Below are positions 22,815-33,339 of a stretch of 64,000 nucleotides of DNA, piece after piece. A model generated the notes under the pieces. The model made no database searches. It was not told the origin of the DNA and saw only the letters and a program-made list of their open reading frames with translations. This DNA comes from Aplectana chamaeleonis (lineage: Eukaryota; Nematoda; Chromadorea; Rhabditida; Cosmocercidae), in NCBI GenBank assembly GCA_029168955.1, contig JAPDOI010000371.1, forward strand, positions 592,501-656,500, in the 5' to 3' direction. Made by a program: the position numbers and the translations under genes. The stretch's first letter is position 1. Each line of letters begins with the position of its first letter.

Positions 22815-23349
22815 ACAAGAACGTAAGTTAGGTGCGCTAAAACGGGGCTACCGTAATCTCAGAAATGGTTTTATCCAGCCCCCATTTGGCTCTCGTAAAC
22901 AAAATTGATGATACCCAATTGATAAAGGGTTAGGGTATAAAAGAAATGGGGAGCGGTGTGTCTTCATTCACACACCGTCCTCCAGGGGTCAGCAGTTGAG
23001 GATCTGCCTGGACCACAAAGCAGGAAAACAGTGCCACCGGTTGTGAAGATGTATAGTGGAGCCTACCAAGAGTGTCTCACTTACTTATCATTAAGAAGCG
23101 GTCGGCTGGGGATCAGTGTGCGTGAATCCCATACCAGTACGCTTGATACCGATTGAGCGAGAGCGGTTGTGCTGCAACGAGTTTTATGTTCATTGATCTC
23201 CAATCAACCGCTTCTCATTGATAAGTAAATGAGAGACTCTTGGTGGACTCCACTATAGCGAAAGTGGAGTCTAAATTCAGAAAAATTTAGGGCCAACTCG
23301 AGTGGGATTACGGTAGCCCCGTTCTGGCGCACTTAAATTACGTTCTTGT
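22815..23349. mobile_element. Mutator-like non-autonomous element, copy 1 (535 bp)
   Basis: Terminal inverted repeats of about 45 bp start ACAAGAACGTAA and include the GGGGCTACCGTAATC motif. Flanking direct repeats CCAACAGTAT (22805-22814 and 23350-23359) are perfect over 10 bp, the length class of Mutator/MULE duplications. The interior holds a nested MITE (23052-23257) and a block shared with 28526-29284 and 35622-35909. Confidence 0.8.
23052..23257. mobile_element. Palindromic MITE, copy 2, nested
   Basis: Same family as 5543-5744. The ends TATAGTGGAGCCTACCAAGA and TCTTGGTGGACTCCACTATA are inverted. The two other copies of the host element (28526-29284, 35622-35909) lack it, which dates it after the host insertion. 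Confidence 0.8.
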
Positions 23350-23726
23350 CCAACAGTATTGTACCTGCGTTTTGGTCCTACACAACGGCCTGCTTGGCTT
23401 GGTCCAAAGACATATCACGTTTCCGAGTTTCCCAGAGACAGTTTTCCATGAAAAAATTTAGAGTTCATCCAAAGTCCCGCTCGTTTTGTAACCTTTGGAG
23501 ATGAGATGTTCACATCTGCTTTATAGTTTTATATGTATCCTATTGTTCTATAGAAGCAACACCATGCATAAGCTGTGCTTTATATTTGATAATCAATTTC
23601 GGGATGCCAATTTTTTTTCATTCGATCTCTTATGATGGCAATTTTGTCGTGTCATTTAATGTTTTGCCAATTCTGTTACTGTTAAATTTTTGATTTACCG
23701 AGCAGTTGAGTGAGAGCGGCGCTGGA

Positions 23727-23797
23727 GCTTCGGTGGTGCAGTGCGATAAGGCGCTCCCCCGGAAAGGGAATATGCTGGTTCAATCTCGCCCGGAGCC
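23727..23797 (+). tRNA. tRNA-like sequence, probable SINE head or pseudogene
   Basis: A perfect 7-bp acceptor stem (GCTTCGG with CCGGAGC), a 4-bp D stem and a B-box-like GGTTCAATCTC are visible. The anticodon arm pairs poorly, position 33 is C instead of T, and the anticodon cannot be assigned. This favours a tRNA-derived SINE or decayed gene over a working tRNA. Confidence 0.4.
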
Positions 23798-24098
23798 AAG
23801 CGTTTTGCGATCAACTCAACACCTTGTGTAAACACACCATAACGTGCACTGCGACGTTAAACTGCAGTTACGCCAAAAAACTTCCAAAAATCGTGTTAAA
23901 TTTTTGTTTTCTGTTGTAGTGTTGTTTTGATTTATCAGGCTCTTGTATGCTCATTCATTTGCAGATCCTGGAATTTGTTTGCATTCCGTTTATGATCGTT
24001 CCGCATCTCGAGTCTACTTCTCTAGGAATTGTTTGCATTTTTCTCTGAAGATGCACACAATGCGTGTGTGTTCGGTAAATGCATGGTTTCCGTATTCG

Positions 24099-24221
24099 AT
24101 TTAGTCTGACGCATGGACCACGCGGCTGGCCGTGCGGTGTTGGCTGCCTTTTTGGCCAACGCGGTTTTGTTTCGCGCGCGGCGATCTACCGTCCCAGCCC
24201 CGTCCATTCCTCAGACTAAAT
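24099..24221. mobile_element. Short TIR MITE (123 bp)
   Basis: Inverted ends ATTTAGTCTGACGCATGGAC and the complement with two differences surround a GC-rich core. No target duplication can be named with confidence. Confidence 0.5.
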
Positions 24222-24699
24222 TTAATACGTTAACTCTATGTATCCACTTTCCACAGTACTAATTTCCAGTATCCACTAGGCATTATTCGAATTTTTCTTC
24301 AATGATTCACACAACTGAGCGTCCAGTACATTTATGTGTCTAGTAAATGCGTTTGCGATTTGTTCAAAATGCAAACAAAAATAAAATTATATTTATTCTG
24401 ATGTAAAGACTGAGAATAAGGGAAAATGGCCCGGAACCATATTCACCGCCAACGCGATGCAGGGTTTATTTCAATCGTCCATGGATGCATATGGATTTTT
24501 GATCGATAAGGATTGTAAGCACAACTTCTCATCATCCGTCGCGGTATGAATGCGGCCCACAACGAGTGAAGTCTTGTTTTGATTTGCAGACCGATTTCTG
24601 ATATTGTAGGCCATCCAAGCCATTCTTGGGTGACCTCTATGTGAGCGCCCATAGTTAAGAAACACATGCGAAATGATACGGTTGAAAATGATATATTGA
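24222..24699. other. No feature recognised
   Basis: AT-rich, with open frames under 75 codons. No repeat or RNA gene is evident. Confidence 0.4.
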
Positions 24700-25650
24700 T
24701 TTCTGAAAGTTGGGCTCCGCAGAAAAGGTCAAGGATTTGGCATTGCTCTAAAATGTAGTGAAATTGTTGAATCGATTTGGCTGTTGTTGATATATGCAGA
24801 TTACATAATCATTAAATGTAGTGAAATTGTTGCAAACAGATTTGGCAGGAGCTCTATGAATTATTATCACAGTCAAATCACGCGTCAGAAGGTCCTCTGG
24901 CGAGCGAATCAAGACAAAAAGAAAAAAATAATAATCCTCAGTCAACAATGCTGAACGAAACGTCGCCTTATGGGCTAGAAATAAGGTTTCCGAATGCAAT
25001 TCTGCCTTTTCAGTGTAGTTCCCACTAAGGTAAAAGACCTTTCCTCACCGATTAGATAAAAATCATGAAAACGAAATCTAACGCAAATTATTAGCTACTG
25101 ACGCTATGTCTTCGTGTCCTCCACGCTTTCACGATTCACGTTGTATGATAACGTTTTTGCTGCTAGACTTATTCTTGTTCTTATTTGATTCAATATGCGC
25201 TCCAAGAAAAACCCCTTCTGACGCGTGATTTGACTCTGATAATTCATAGAGCTCCTGCCACATCTGTTTGCAACAATTTCACTACATTTAATGATTATGT
25301 AATCTGCATATACCAACAACAGCCAAATCGATTCAACAATTTCACTACATTTTAGAGCAATGCCAAATCCTTGACCTTTTCTGCGGAGCCCAACTTTCAG
25401 AAATTTCACAACTTTTTCCAAGGGTTTCCCTTCTACAACATCGTCAATCTCTAAAAGTCAAGTTGTAGTTTTTTTTTCGAAAACATAGTGGTAGAAATGA
25501 AGAAGCAACCGCTCTGCTGCTAAGACTGCAAGATAATTGTTGCAACGCGGCTTCCTACAAATAGATGCAAGGCATATATCCTCCAAGAACTCTTTTCTTT
25601 TTCGAAACTTCCAAACAGCGGAAACAAACCGTTGTGGTTCTCTATGAGGA
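24700..25650 (+). mobile_element. 5' part of a repeat-carrying element
   Basis: The 5' end TTTCTGAAAGTTGGGCTCCG follows an A at 24699. The foldback spans 24700-25403, and the next block (CAAGTTGTAG...GCGGCTTCCTACAAATAG) matches copy 1 at 8250-8370 inverted. The minisatellite and 3' hairpin are missing, so it is truncated near 25650. Confidence 0.7.
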
Positions 25651-25969
25651 AGCGCTTTTGGCTCCATAAAGGACTTTGATTATGTGAGTGCCGATAAAAT
25701 ATGTATATATGCATGTGAACCTAATAGCTATCATTAAAAGGGGAGATGATGTTAAATTGTGGTGAGCGCGAAGCGCTCACCAGGATTTGGCTTTGATCTC
25801 TTCCCGCGCGGATGCCCTACAATGAGATCACCTATTCATACCGTCAACAGAGGTATGAGCTGTACACTATTCGACGCGCTGCAAGAAGTTACATATGTGT
25901 GCAACTTTTCATCCCAACTGGTCCCCGCTTTCTAAAGTTATGACCTCTCGAAGTACGCAAAAACGTTCT

Positions 25970-26038
25970 CCACCACCGCCTCCGCCTCCGCCACCGCCTC
26001 CGCCTCCGCCACCGCCTCCGCCTCCGCCTCCACCTCCG
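25970..26038. repeat. GCCTCC microsatellite of copy 2
   Basis: (CCGCCT)n with CCACCG variants. It reads as a run of Pro on one strand and Arg on the other, which explains the proline- and arginine-rich open frames. Confidence 0.9.
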
Positions 26039-26419
26039 TCCGTCGAAAACCATTTTTTTGGAAGGCGTGGACCAAATCGCTCGAAAATTTGTGACTAGAG
26101 GTAATCGGCCACGGGAATGACGAAAATAATTGTCAGAACTCACCATAATGACTTCTGGGCCCCTAACGGGCGTTTGAAACTCGGAAACTGGCCTCTCAAG
26201 AATAGTTTGTGAAAATGGTGGGTTTTTCGTTATCAGTCATTGTTTTCTTAGACTCCATATAAACACCTTGCTCTCCAGGGTGGTGTACTTTGAACGTCCG
26301 GCTCGGAAGAGGACGCTGTGCGGGTTGATGTACTTGACCGCGGCGCGTATTCGTTCAAAGCGCACCATCGATAAGAAGGCGTCGCAGGATGTGCTGAAGT
26401 GTCGGTTGACTATGTGAGA

Positions 26420-28490
26420 CCTCAGTAGGGGTGTGCAGGACGTCGTAGAATGTGGGCAGGGCCTCAGTAGGAGTATGCAGGACATCATGGGACCTGTGCA
26501 GGACCGTATTAGGAGTGGACAGGACATCATGGGGCGTGTGCAGGACATCATGGAACGTGTGCAAGACCTTAGTAGGAGTGTGCAGGACATCATGGGACCT
26601 GTGCAGGACCTCAGTAGGAGTGTGCAGGACATCATGGAACGTGCGCAGGACCGTAGTAGGAGTGGACAGGACATCATCGAACGTGTGCAGGACCTTAGTA
26701 GGAGTGTGCAGGACATCATGGAACGTGTGCAAGACCTCAGTAGGAGTGTGCAGGACATCATGGAACGTGTGCAAGACCTTAGTAGGAGTGTGCAGGACAT
26801 CATGGGACCTGTGCAGGACCGTATTAGGAGTGGACAGGACATCATGGGACGTGTGCAGGACATCATGGAACGTGTGCAAGACCTTAGTAGGAGTGTGCAG
26901 GACATCATGGGACCTGTGCAGGACCTCAGTAGGAGTGTGCAGGACATCATGGAACGTGCGCAGGACCGTAGTAGGAGTGGACAGGACATCATGGGACGTG
27001 TGCAGGACCCCAGTAGGGGTGTGCAGGACGTCGTAGAATGTGTGCAGGACCTCAGTAGGAGTGTGCAGGACATCATGGAACGTGTGCAAGACCTTAGTAG
27101 GAGTGTGCAGGACATCATGGGACCTGTGCAGGACCTCAGTAGGAGTGTGCAGGACATCATGGAACGTGTGCAAGACCTTAGTAGGAGTGTGCAGGACATC
27201 ATGGGACCTGTGCAGGACCTCAGTAGGAGTGTGCAGGACATCATGGGACCTGGCAGGACCTCAGTAGGAGTGTGCAGGACATCATGGATCGTGTGCAAGA
27301 CCTTAGTAGGAGTGTGCAGGACATCATGGGACCTGTGCAGGACCTCAGTAGGAGTGTGCAGGACATCATGGAACGTGTGCAGGACCGTATTAGGATTGGA
27401 CAGGACATCATGGGACGTGTGCAGGACCCCAGTAGGGGTGTGCAGGACGTCGTTGAATGTGTGCGGGACCTCAGTAGGAGTGTGCAGGACATCATGGAAC
27501 GTGTGCAAGACCTTAGTAGGAGTGTGCAGGACATCATGGGACCTGTGCAGGACCTCAGTAGGAGTGTGCAGGACATCATGGAACGTGTGCAGGACCGTAG
27601 TAGGAGTGGACAGGACATCATGGGACGTGTGCAGGACCCCAGTAGGGGTGTGCAGGACGTCGTAGAAAGTCCGCAGGACCTCAGTAGGAGTGTGCAGGAC
27701 ATCATGGAACGTGTGCAAGACCTTAGTAGGAGTGTACAGGACATCATGGGACCTGTGCAGGACCTCAGTAGGAGTGCGCAGGACATCATGGAACGTGTGC
27801 AAGACCTTAGTAGGAGTGTGCAGGACACCATGGGACCTGTGCAGGACCTCAGTAGGAGTGTGCAGGACATCATTGTACGTGTGCAGGACCGTAGTATAAG
27901 TGGGCAGGACATCATGGGACGTGTGCAGGACCCCAGAAGGGGTGTGCAGGACATCATGGGACCTGTGCAGGACCTCAGTAGGGGTGTGCAGGACATCATG
28001 GATCGTGTGCAAGACCTTAGTAGGAGTGTGCAGGACACCATGGGACCTGTGCAGGACCTCAGTAGGGGTGTGCAGGACATCATTGTACGTGTGCAGGACC
28101 GTAGTAGAAGTGGGCAGGACATCATGGGACGTGTGCAGGACCCCAGAAGGGGTGTGCAGGACATCATGGGACCTATGCAGGACCTCAGTAGGGGTGTGCA
28201 GGACATCATGGATCGTGTGCAAGACCTTAGTAGGAGTGTGCAGGACACCATGGGACCTGTGCAGGACCTCAGTAGGAGTGTGCAGGACATCATTTTACGT
28301 GTGCAGGACCGTAGTAGACGTGGGCAGGACATCATGGGACGTGTGCAGGACCCCAGAAGGGGTGTGCAGGACGTCGAAGAATGTGTGCAGGATCTCAGTA
28401 GGAGAGTGCAGGACATCATGGAACGTGTGCAGGACCTTAGTAGGAGTGTGCAGAACATCAAAGGACGTGCGCAGGACCTCCGTTTAATGT
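26420..28490. repeat. Expanded 42-bp minisatellite, about 49 units
   Basis: The longest clean array in the window. The 21-bp half units GTGTGCAGGAC+CTCAGTAGGA and GTGTGCAGGAC+ATCATGGAAC alternate, with higher-order blocks several hundred bases long repeated almost exactly (for example around 27900-28130 and 28130-28370). Open frames of 661 codons (minus) and over 400 codons (plus, two frames) lie on it together. They cannot all be genes and show no start context or other domain. Confidence 0.95.
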
Positions 28491-28525
28491 CCAGGACACC
28501 GTATGCAAGTCATGCCTCCGAATCA

Positions 28526-29284
28526 ACAAGAGCGATAGGCAATTGCGCCAGAACAAGGTTATTGTAATCTCACTCGAGTTGGCTCTAAAATTTTCTAAGT
28601 TCTGACTCCGAATTCGCTACATCTTCACTACCGCTGGTGTTGTTTTTCTGCTTGTAGTCCAGGCAGATCCTCAACTGCTGACCTCTGGAGAAGGACGGTG
28701 TGTGAATGAAGACACACCGCTCTTCACTTCTTTTATCTTTATCATTGATCAATTGGGTATCATCAAATTTGTTTAAGAGAGCCGAATAACATCATTCCTA
28801 AGGTTACGGTAGTCCTCTTCTAGCGCACTTAACTATCGTTCGTGCTGGAAATCAATTTCCATTTTCAGGCTCAATTTTATGATTGAGCCCGGTAGGCCAC
28901 ACTGCTAAACTTTGGCGTGTCAAAAATGTTGGACGATGAGGTTGGAAGGCGTCAAAGATTAATATCCGCCACCGATTCTCACCAGTCATCTAGCACTTTT
29001 TCCTAGAATGTTGGTGCGACCGTAAGACAACAGGTAAAATAGTTACGGCACGAACTCCACATGCAAAAAAACTCTGAAAATGATTTTGGCGCGAAATTCA
29101 AATTCGTATTTACAATGTGTTCCGATTGACTTTTCTTTAATGAAGAAGGGAGTTGAAAGAAGAATGAAGGTTTTTCATGGCTCCTTCAACATTTTCGTTC
29201 ACTAGAGGGGCCAAGCTACCCAAAAACATGAAAAAATAATATGCGGTTTTCTGCGCGTACGATGTCTTTAACTCTCGTTCTTGT
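28526..29284. mobile_element. Mutator-like element, copy 2 (759 bp)
   Basis: The ends ACAAGAGCGATAGG and ...CTCTCGTTCTTGT are inverted. The 9-bp duplication TCCGAATCA (28517-28525, 29285-29293) is perfect. Copy 1 of the host element has the unoccupied site at about 7882-7892. An internal terminus-like sequence near 28800-28850 suggests a composite or internally duplicated structure. Confidence 0.8.
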
Positions 29285-30639
29285 TCCGAATCAGACATAT
29301 GGGCCGGCGCAGACGAGCCACGTCAGCAAGAACCGGTGAAGTTTGGCTAGAGCGACTGGCCCTGGGTCTATCCTAGACGGGGTGAGGCCACCCAAGACTC
29401 ATAGAAATGATGGAAAATTCTGATAAAAGATGTCTGATACTGCTATCAATCATTGTTTTTATAGAAACTTCATGAAAATACTCCGACTGGTAGCCTTACC
29501 AATGGGTGGTTCATTTCACTTCTGTCTTGAATGGTGGGTGCCCCCCTCTCCCCCGTCTAGGATTGTGCCCCAACCCTGTACAATTGGGTCATTTTAGAAC
29601 TCATTTCTTCATTTTCTCGACTTTTAAATTCAAAAAGTACATGCCTTGTATCTTGTCTGTAGGAAGCCGCGTTGCAACTATTATCTTGCAATCCTAGCAG
29701 CTGTTTCTTCATTTCTACCACTATGTTTCAAAGAAAAACAACTTGCCTTTTAGAGCTTGGTGATATTGTAGAAGGGAAACCCTTGTAAAAAGTTGTGAAA
29801 TTTCTGAAAGTTGGGCTCCGCAGAAAAGGTCAAGGATTTGGCATTGCTCCTAAACTCAACTTGATTTTTCAAATGTAGTGAAATTGTCGAATTGATTTGG
29901 CTGTGATGATACTATATGCAGATAACATAATCATTAAATGTAGTGAAATTGTTGCAAACGGATTTGGCAGGAGCTCTATCAATTATCACAGTCAAATCAC
30001 GCGTCAGAAGGGGTTTTCCTTGGAGCGCATATTGAATCGAATGAGAACAGGAATAAACCTAGCAGCAAAACGTTTCTATACAATGCGAACCGTGAAAGCG
30101 TTGAGGACACGAAGACATAGTCAGTAGCGAGAGTAAATTGCGTTAGATTTCGTTTTCATGAATTTTATCTCATCGGTGAGGGAAGGTCTGGTACCTGAAA
30201 AGGCCACACTGAAAAGGCAGAATAGCATTTGGAAACCTTAATTCTAGCCCATAAGGCCACGTTTCGTTCAGCATTGTTGACTGAGGATTATTATTTTTTC
30301 TTTTTGTCTTCATTCGCTCGCCAGAGGACCTTCTGACGCATGATTTGACTGTGATAATTGATAGAGCTCCTGCCAAATCCGTTTGCAACAATTTCACTAC
30401 ATTTAATGATTATGTTATCTGCATATAGTATCATCACAGCCAAATCAATTCGACAATTTCACTACATTTGAAAAATCAAGTTGAGTTTAGGAGCAATGCC
30501 AAATCCTTGACCTTTTCTGCGGAGCCCAACTTTTAGAAATTGTTTTAGGGAACCAGTCAATTCTTCCTCGTAAAATACCACAGCGGTTTGTTTCCGCTGT
30601 TTGGAAGTTTCGAAAAAGAAAAGAGTTCTTGGAGGATAT

Positions 30640-31033
30640 TGTTCATTTTTTGTAGACTCTCCTCATTCCGCTTTCCTATTGTTCCCTTTTTGTTGAAGCA
30701 TTTGTAACGCTAACCAAACCACTTCTGCTTGGGAGACCCCTTTTTTACAGAATTGTTCACTTTTTCTTGATATTACGCTGTAATATCCCATGCAGAAATT
30801 TCGAACAAAGACCTCTTCATCTCCCACTAGATCAGTCCTCTTTCTGTGGTCACAAGAATCAATGACCCAAACTGTTGTAAAACTATCTCAGAAAAATCAC
30901 TCGATGTGGCTGACAAGACCGATGTTCACATGATATTAGCTAAGAAATGAATGATATCCATGATATCGTTCCACATAATTTATTCATATTGATCGCGTCA
31001 GCCACATCTGGCTACACCGGGTGTTATTTGCAC
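30640..31033. other. Apparently unique sequence, no gene recognised
   Basis: No repeat shared with the rest of the window and no motif-bearing open frame. The stretch lies downstream (minus direction) of the candidate exon and could be intron. Confidence 0.35.
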
Positions 31034-31195
31034 CTTCCATGTTTTTCATACGTATCGAACGGGTCGGCCACGGTGATTTTCTCAACCAACTCTGACAGGG
31101 ACCTTAGGCCCCAGTTATAGTTGGTCGCCCAGACGTAGCCAGCCCGGTCGATAATCATGAAAGCCTGCTGGCCTACAGCCGGATGCAGAATCTGC
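31034..31195 (-). CDS. Candidate single internal exon, unknown protein
   Basis: A 162-bp minus-strand segment is bounded by an acceptor-like pyrimidine-poor CTGCAG at 31196-31201 and a donor-like AAG|GTGCAAAT at 31026-31033. The protein contains the stretch QQAFMIIDRAGYVWATNYNW followed by LRSLSELVEKI and ends DPFDTYEKHGR. It has mixed composition, GC-rich third positions and no internal stop, unlike the repeat-driven frames around it. I do not recognise the family and no partner exon is identified. It may be a genuine host exon or a captured gene fragment. Confidence 0.4.
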
Positions 31196-31201
31196 CTGCA
31201 G

Positions 31202-31862
31202 TTCTTCGCTTTCAAATGAAACTAACTTAAAACCGGGACAGTCAGAAACTACCTTCCATTCCATCTGGACACTTTCACATCAGTGGAACAAAGCAGTTTT
31301 ACATACTCATTATTTCGTTTCCGTTGCCCCATTCCTTCGCAGAACAGCCGCTTCGATTCCATGAATCTGATATGAAAAAGCTCTGGTGAGCTGCGAATGG
31401 AGATAGTTCTAACAATTTGTTTTGAATTTGGATGCTAATAAGCAAGTACCATTTATTGCAGAAAAATCAGTAGGCTGGTGAAGAAGGAAGAGGGAGCACT
31501 CAAAATGGGGTTGTGTGAATGACCTTACGAAACTGAACAGCAGCCTGGCAACATGACCTGACATGACTCACATAACATCTCAAACTTTCTGCTTGCTATG
31601 CTTGTCATCCTTACTCTTTTACAAAAGTTTTGCAAGGTGTTCTCTCCTGCGCGAATTCCGGGGCATAATTTCTCGGATGGCTAGCATCGAGTCTGGGCTC
31701 CTGCTCACTCTACGAGGTGGTCTTCACAACTTTTCGGATGAGCAGCAACGGGTCCCGAACACCTGCCCACTATCCGGGATTCCACGACGTCCCGATGACT
31801 TCATGAGAAGCTCGAAGCACTTTTCACGACGTCCCGATGACGTCATCAGAAGCCCGAAGCAC
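31202..31862. other. No gene recognised; lead-in to tandem arrays
   Basis: From about 31780 the sequence already contains the GACGTCCCGATGACGTCAT words of the arrays that follow. The 139-codon frame at 31563-31982 runs into the tandem repeat and is not supported. Confidence 0.4.
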
Positions 31863-33318
31863 TTTTGGGACTATCCTAGACGGGGGGGGGTCACCCACGA
31901 TTTTCCCATGAAAATGAATGGAAAACCTGATAAAAGATGTTTGATGCTGCTATCAATCATTGTTGTTGATGAAGTTGTGTAGAGATACTTTGATTGATAG
32001 CGTTATAGATCGGTGGTTCATTCCATTTCTGACTTGAGTCTTGAGTGCCCCCGTCTAGATAGTCCCGCACTTCTCACGATCTCCCGATGACGTCATCAAG
32101 CCGGAAGCACTCTTGGGACTATCCTAGACGGGGGGGGGTCACCCACGATTTTCCCATGAAAATGAATGGAAAACCTGATAAAAGATGTTTGATGCTGTTA
32201 TCAATCATTGTTGTTGATGAAGCTCTGTAGAAATACTTCGATTGATAGCGTTATAGATCGGTGGTTCATTCCATTTCTGACTTGAATCTTGAGTGCCCCC
32301 CCCCACCGTCTGGGATAGTCCCGCACTTCTCATGATGTCCCGATGACGTCATCAGAAGCCCGAAGCGCTCTTGGGACTATCCTAGACGGGGCACCCACGA
32401 CTTTCTCATGAAAATGAATGGAAACCCTGATAAAAGATGTTTGATGCTGCTATCACTCATTGTTGTTGATGAAGCTCTGTAGAAATACTTCGATTGATAG
32501 CGTTATAGATCGGTGGTTCATTCCATTTCTGACTTGAATCTTGAGTGCCCCCCCGTCTAGGATAGTCCCGCACTTCTCACGATGTCCCGATGACGTCATC
32601 AGAAGCCCGAAGCACTCTTGGGACTTTCCTAGACGGGGGGGGGGGCACCCACGACTTTCTCATGAAAATGAATGGAAACCTTGATAAAAGGTGCTTGATG
32701 CTGCTATCAGTCATTGTTGTTGATGAAGTTGTGTAGAGATACTTTGATTGATAGCGTTATAGATTGGTGGTTCATTCCATTTCTGACTTGAATCTTGAGT
32801 GCCCGCCCCGTCTAGGATAGTCCCGCACTTCTCACGATCTCCCGATGACGTCATCAGAAGCCCGAAGCACTCTTGGGACTATCCTAGACGGGGGGGGGGC
32901 ACCCACGACTTTCTCATGAAAATGAATGGAAACCTTGATAAAAGGTGCTTGATGCTGCTATCAGTCATTGTTGTTGATGAAGTTGTGTAGAGATACTTTG
33001 ATTGATAGCGTTATAGATCGATGGTTCATTCCATTTCTGACTTGAATCTTGAGTGCCCCCCCCCCGTCTAGGATAGTCCCGCACTTCTCACGATGTCCCG
33101 ATGACGTCATCAGAAGCCCGAAGCACTCTTGGGACTATCCTAGACGGGGGGGGGGGGGCACCCACGACTTTCTCATGAAAATGAATGGAAACCTTGATAA
33201 AAGGTGCTTGATGCTGCTATCAGTCATTGTTGTTGATGAAGTTGTGTAGAGATACTTTGATTGATAGCGTTATAGATCGGTGGTTCATTCCATTTCTGCC
33301 TTGAATCTTGAGTGCCCC
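31863..33318. repeat. 245-257-bp tandem repeat, six units
   Basis: Units begin GGGACTATCCTAGACGGG at about 31868, 32113, 32370, 32619, 32875 and 33130. Each has a G tract of variable length, a CACCCACGA segment, a TGATAAAAGATG segment, a C tract and a GATGACGTCATC linker. The unit is homologous to the single block in the repeat-carrying elements at 7970-8165, 29370-29570 and 35340-35530, so the array is an amplified piece of that family. Confidence 0.9.
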
Positions 33319-33339
33319 CGTCTGGGGTAGGCCCTGGCA

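Larger units (their letters stand above)
25757..30539 (-). mobile_element. Repeat-carrying element, copy 2, complete (4.8 kb)
   Basis: The 3' end TTGTGG at 25757 follows A, and the 5' end CTTTTAGAAA at 30539 is followed by T, the same A/T junction as at 15299-17419. Order from the 3' end: hairpin GTGAGCGC-GAA-GCGCTCAC (25762-25780), block, GCCTCC microsatellite, block, 42-bp minisatellite (26420-28490), Mutator-like insertion (28526-29284), the GACATATGGGCCGG block, C tract (29539-29552), and foldback (29795-30539). Without the insertion it is about 4.0 kb. Every long open frame inside lies in the minisatellite. Confidence 0.85.
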
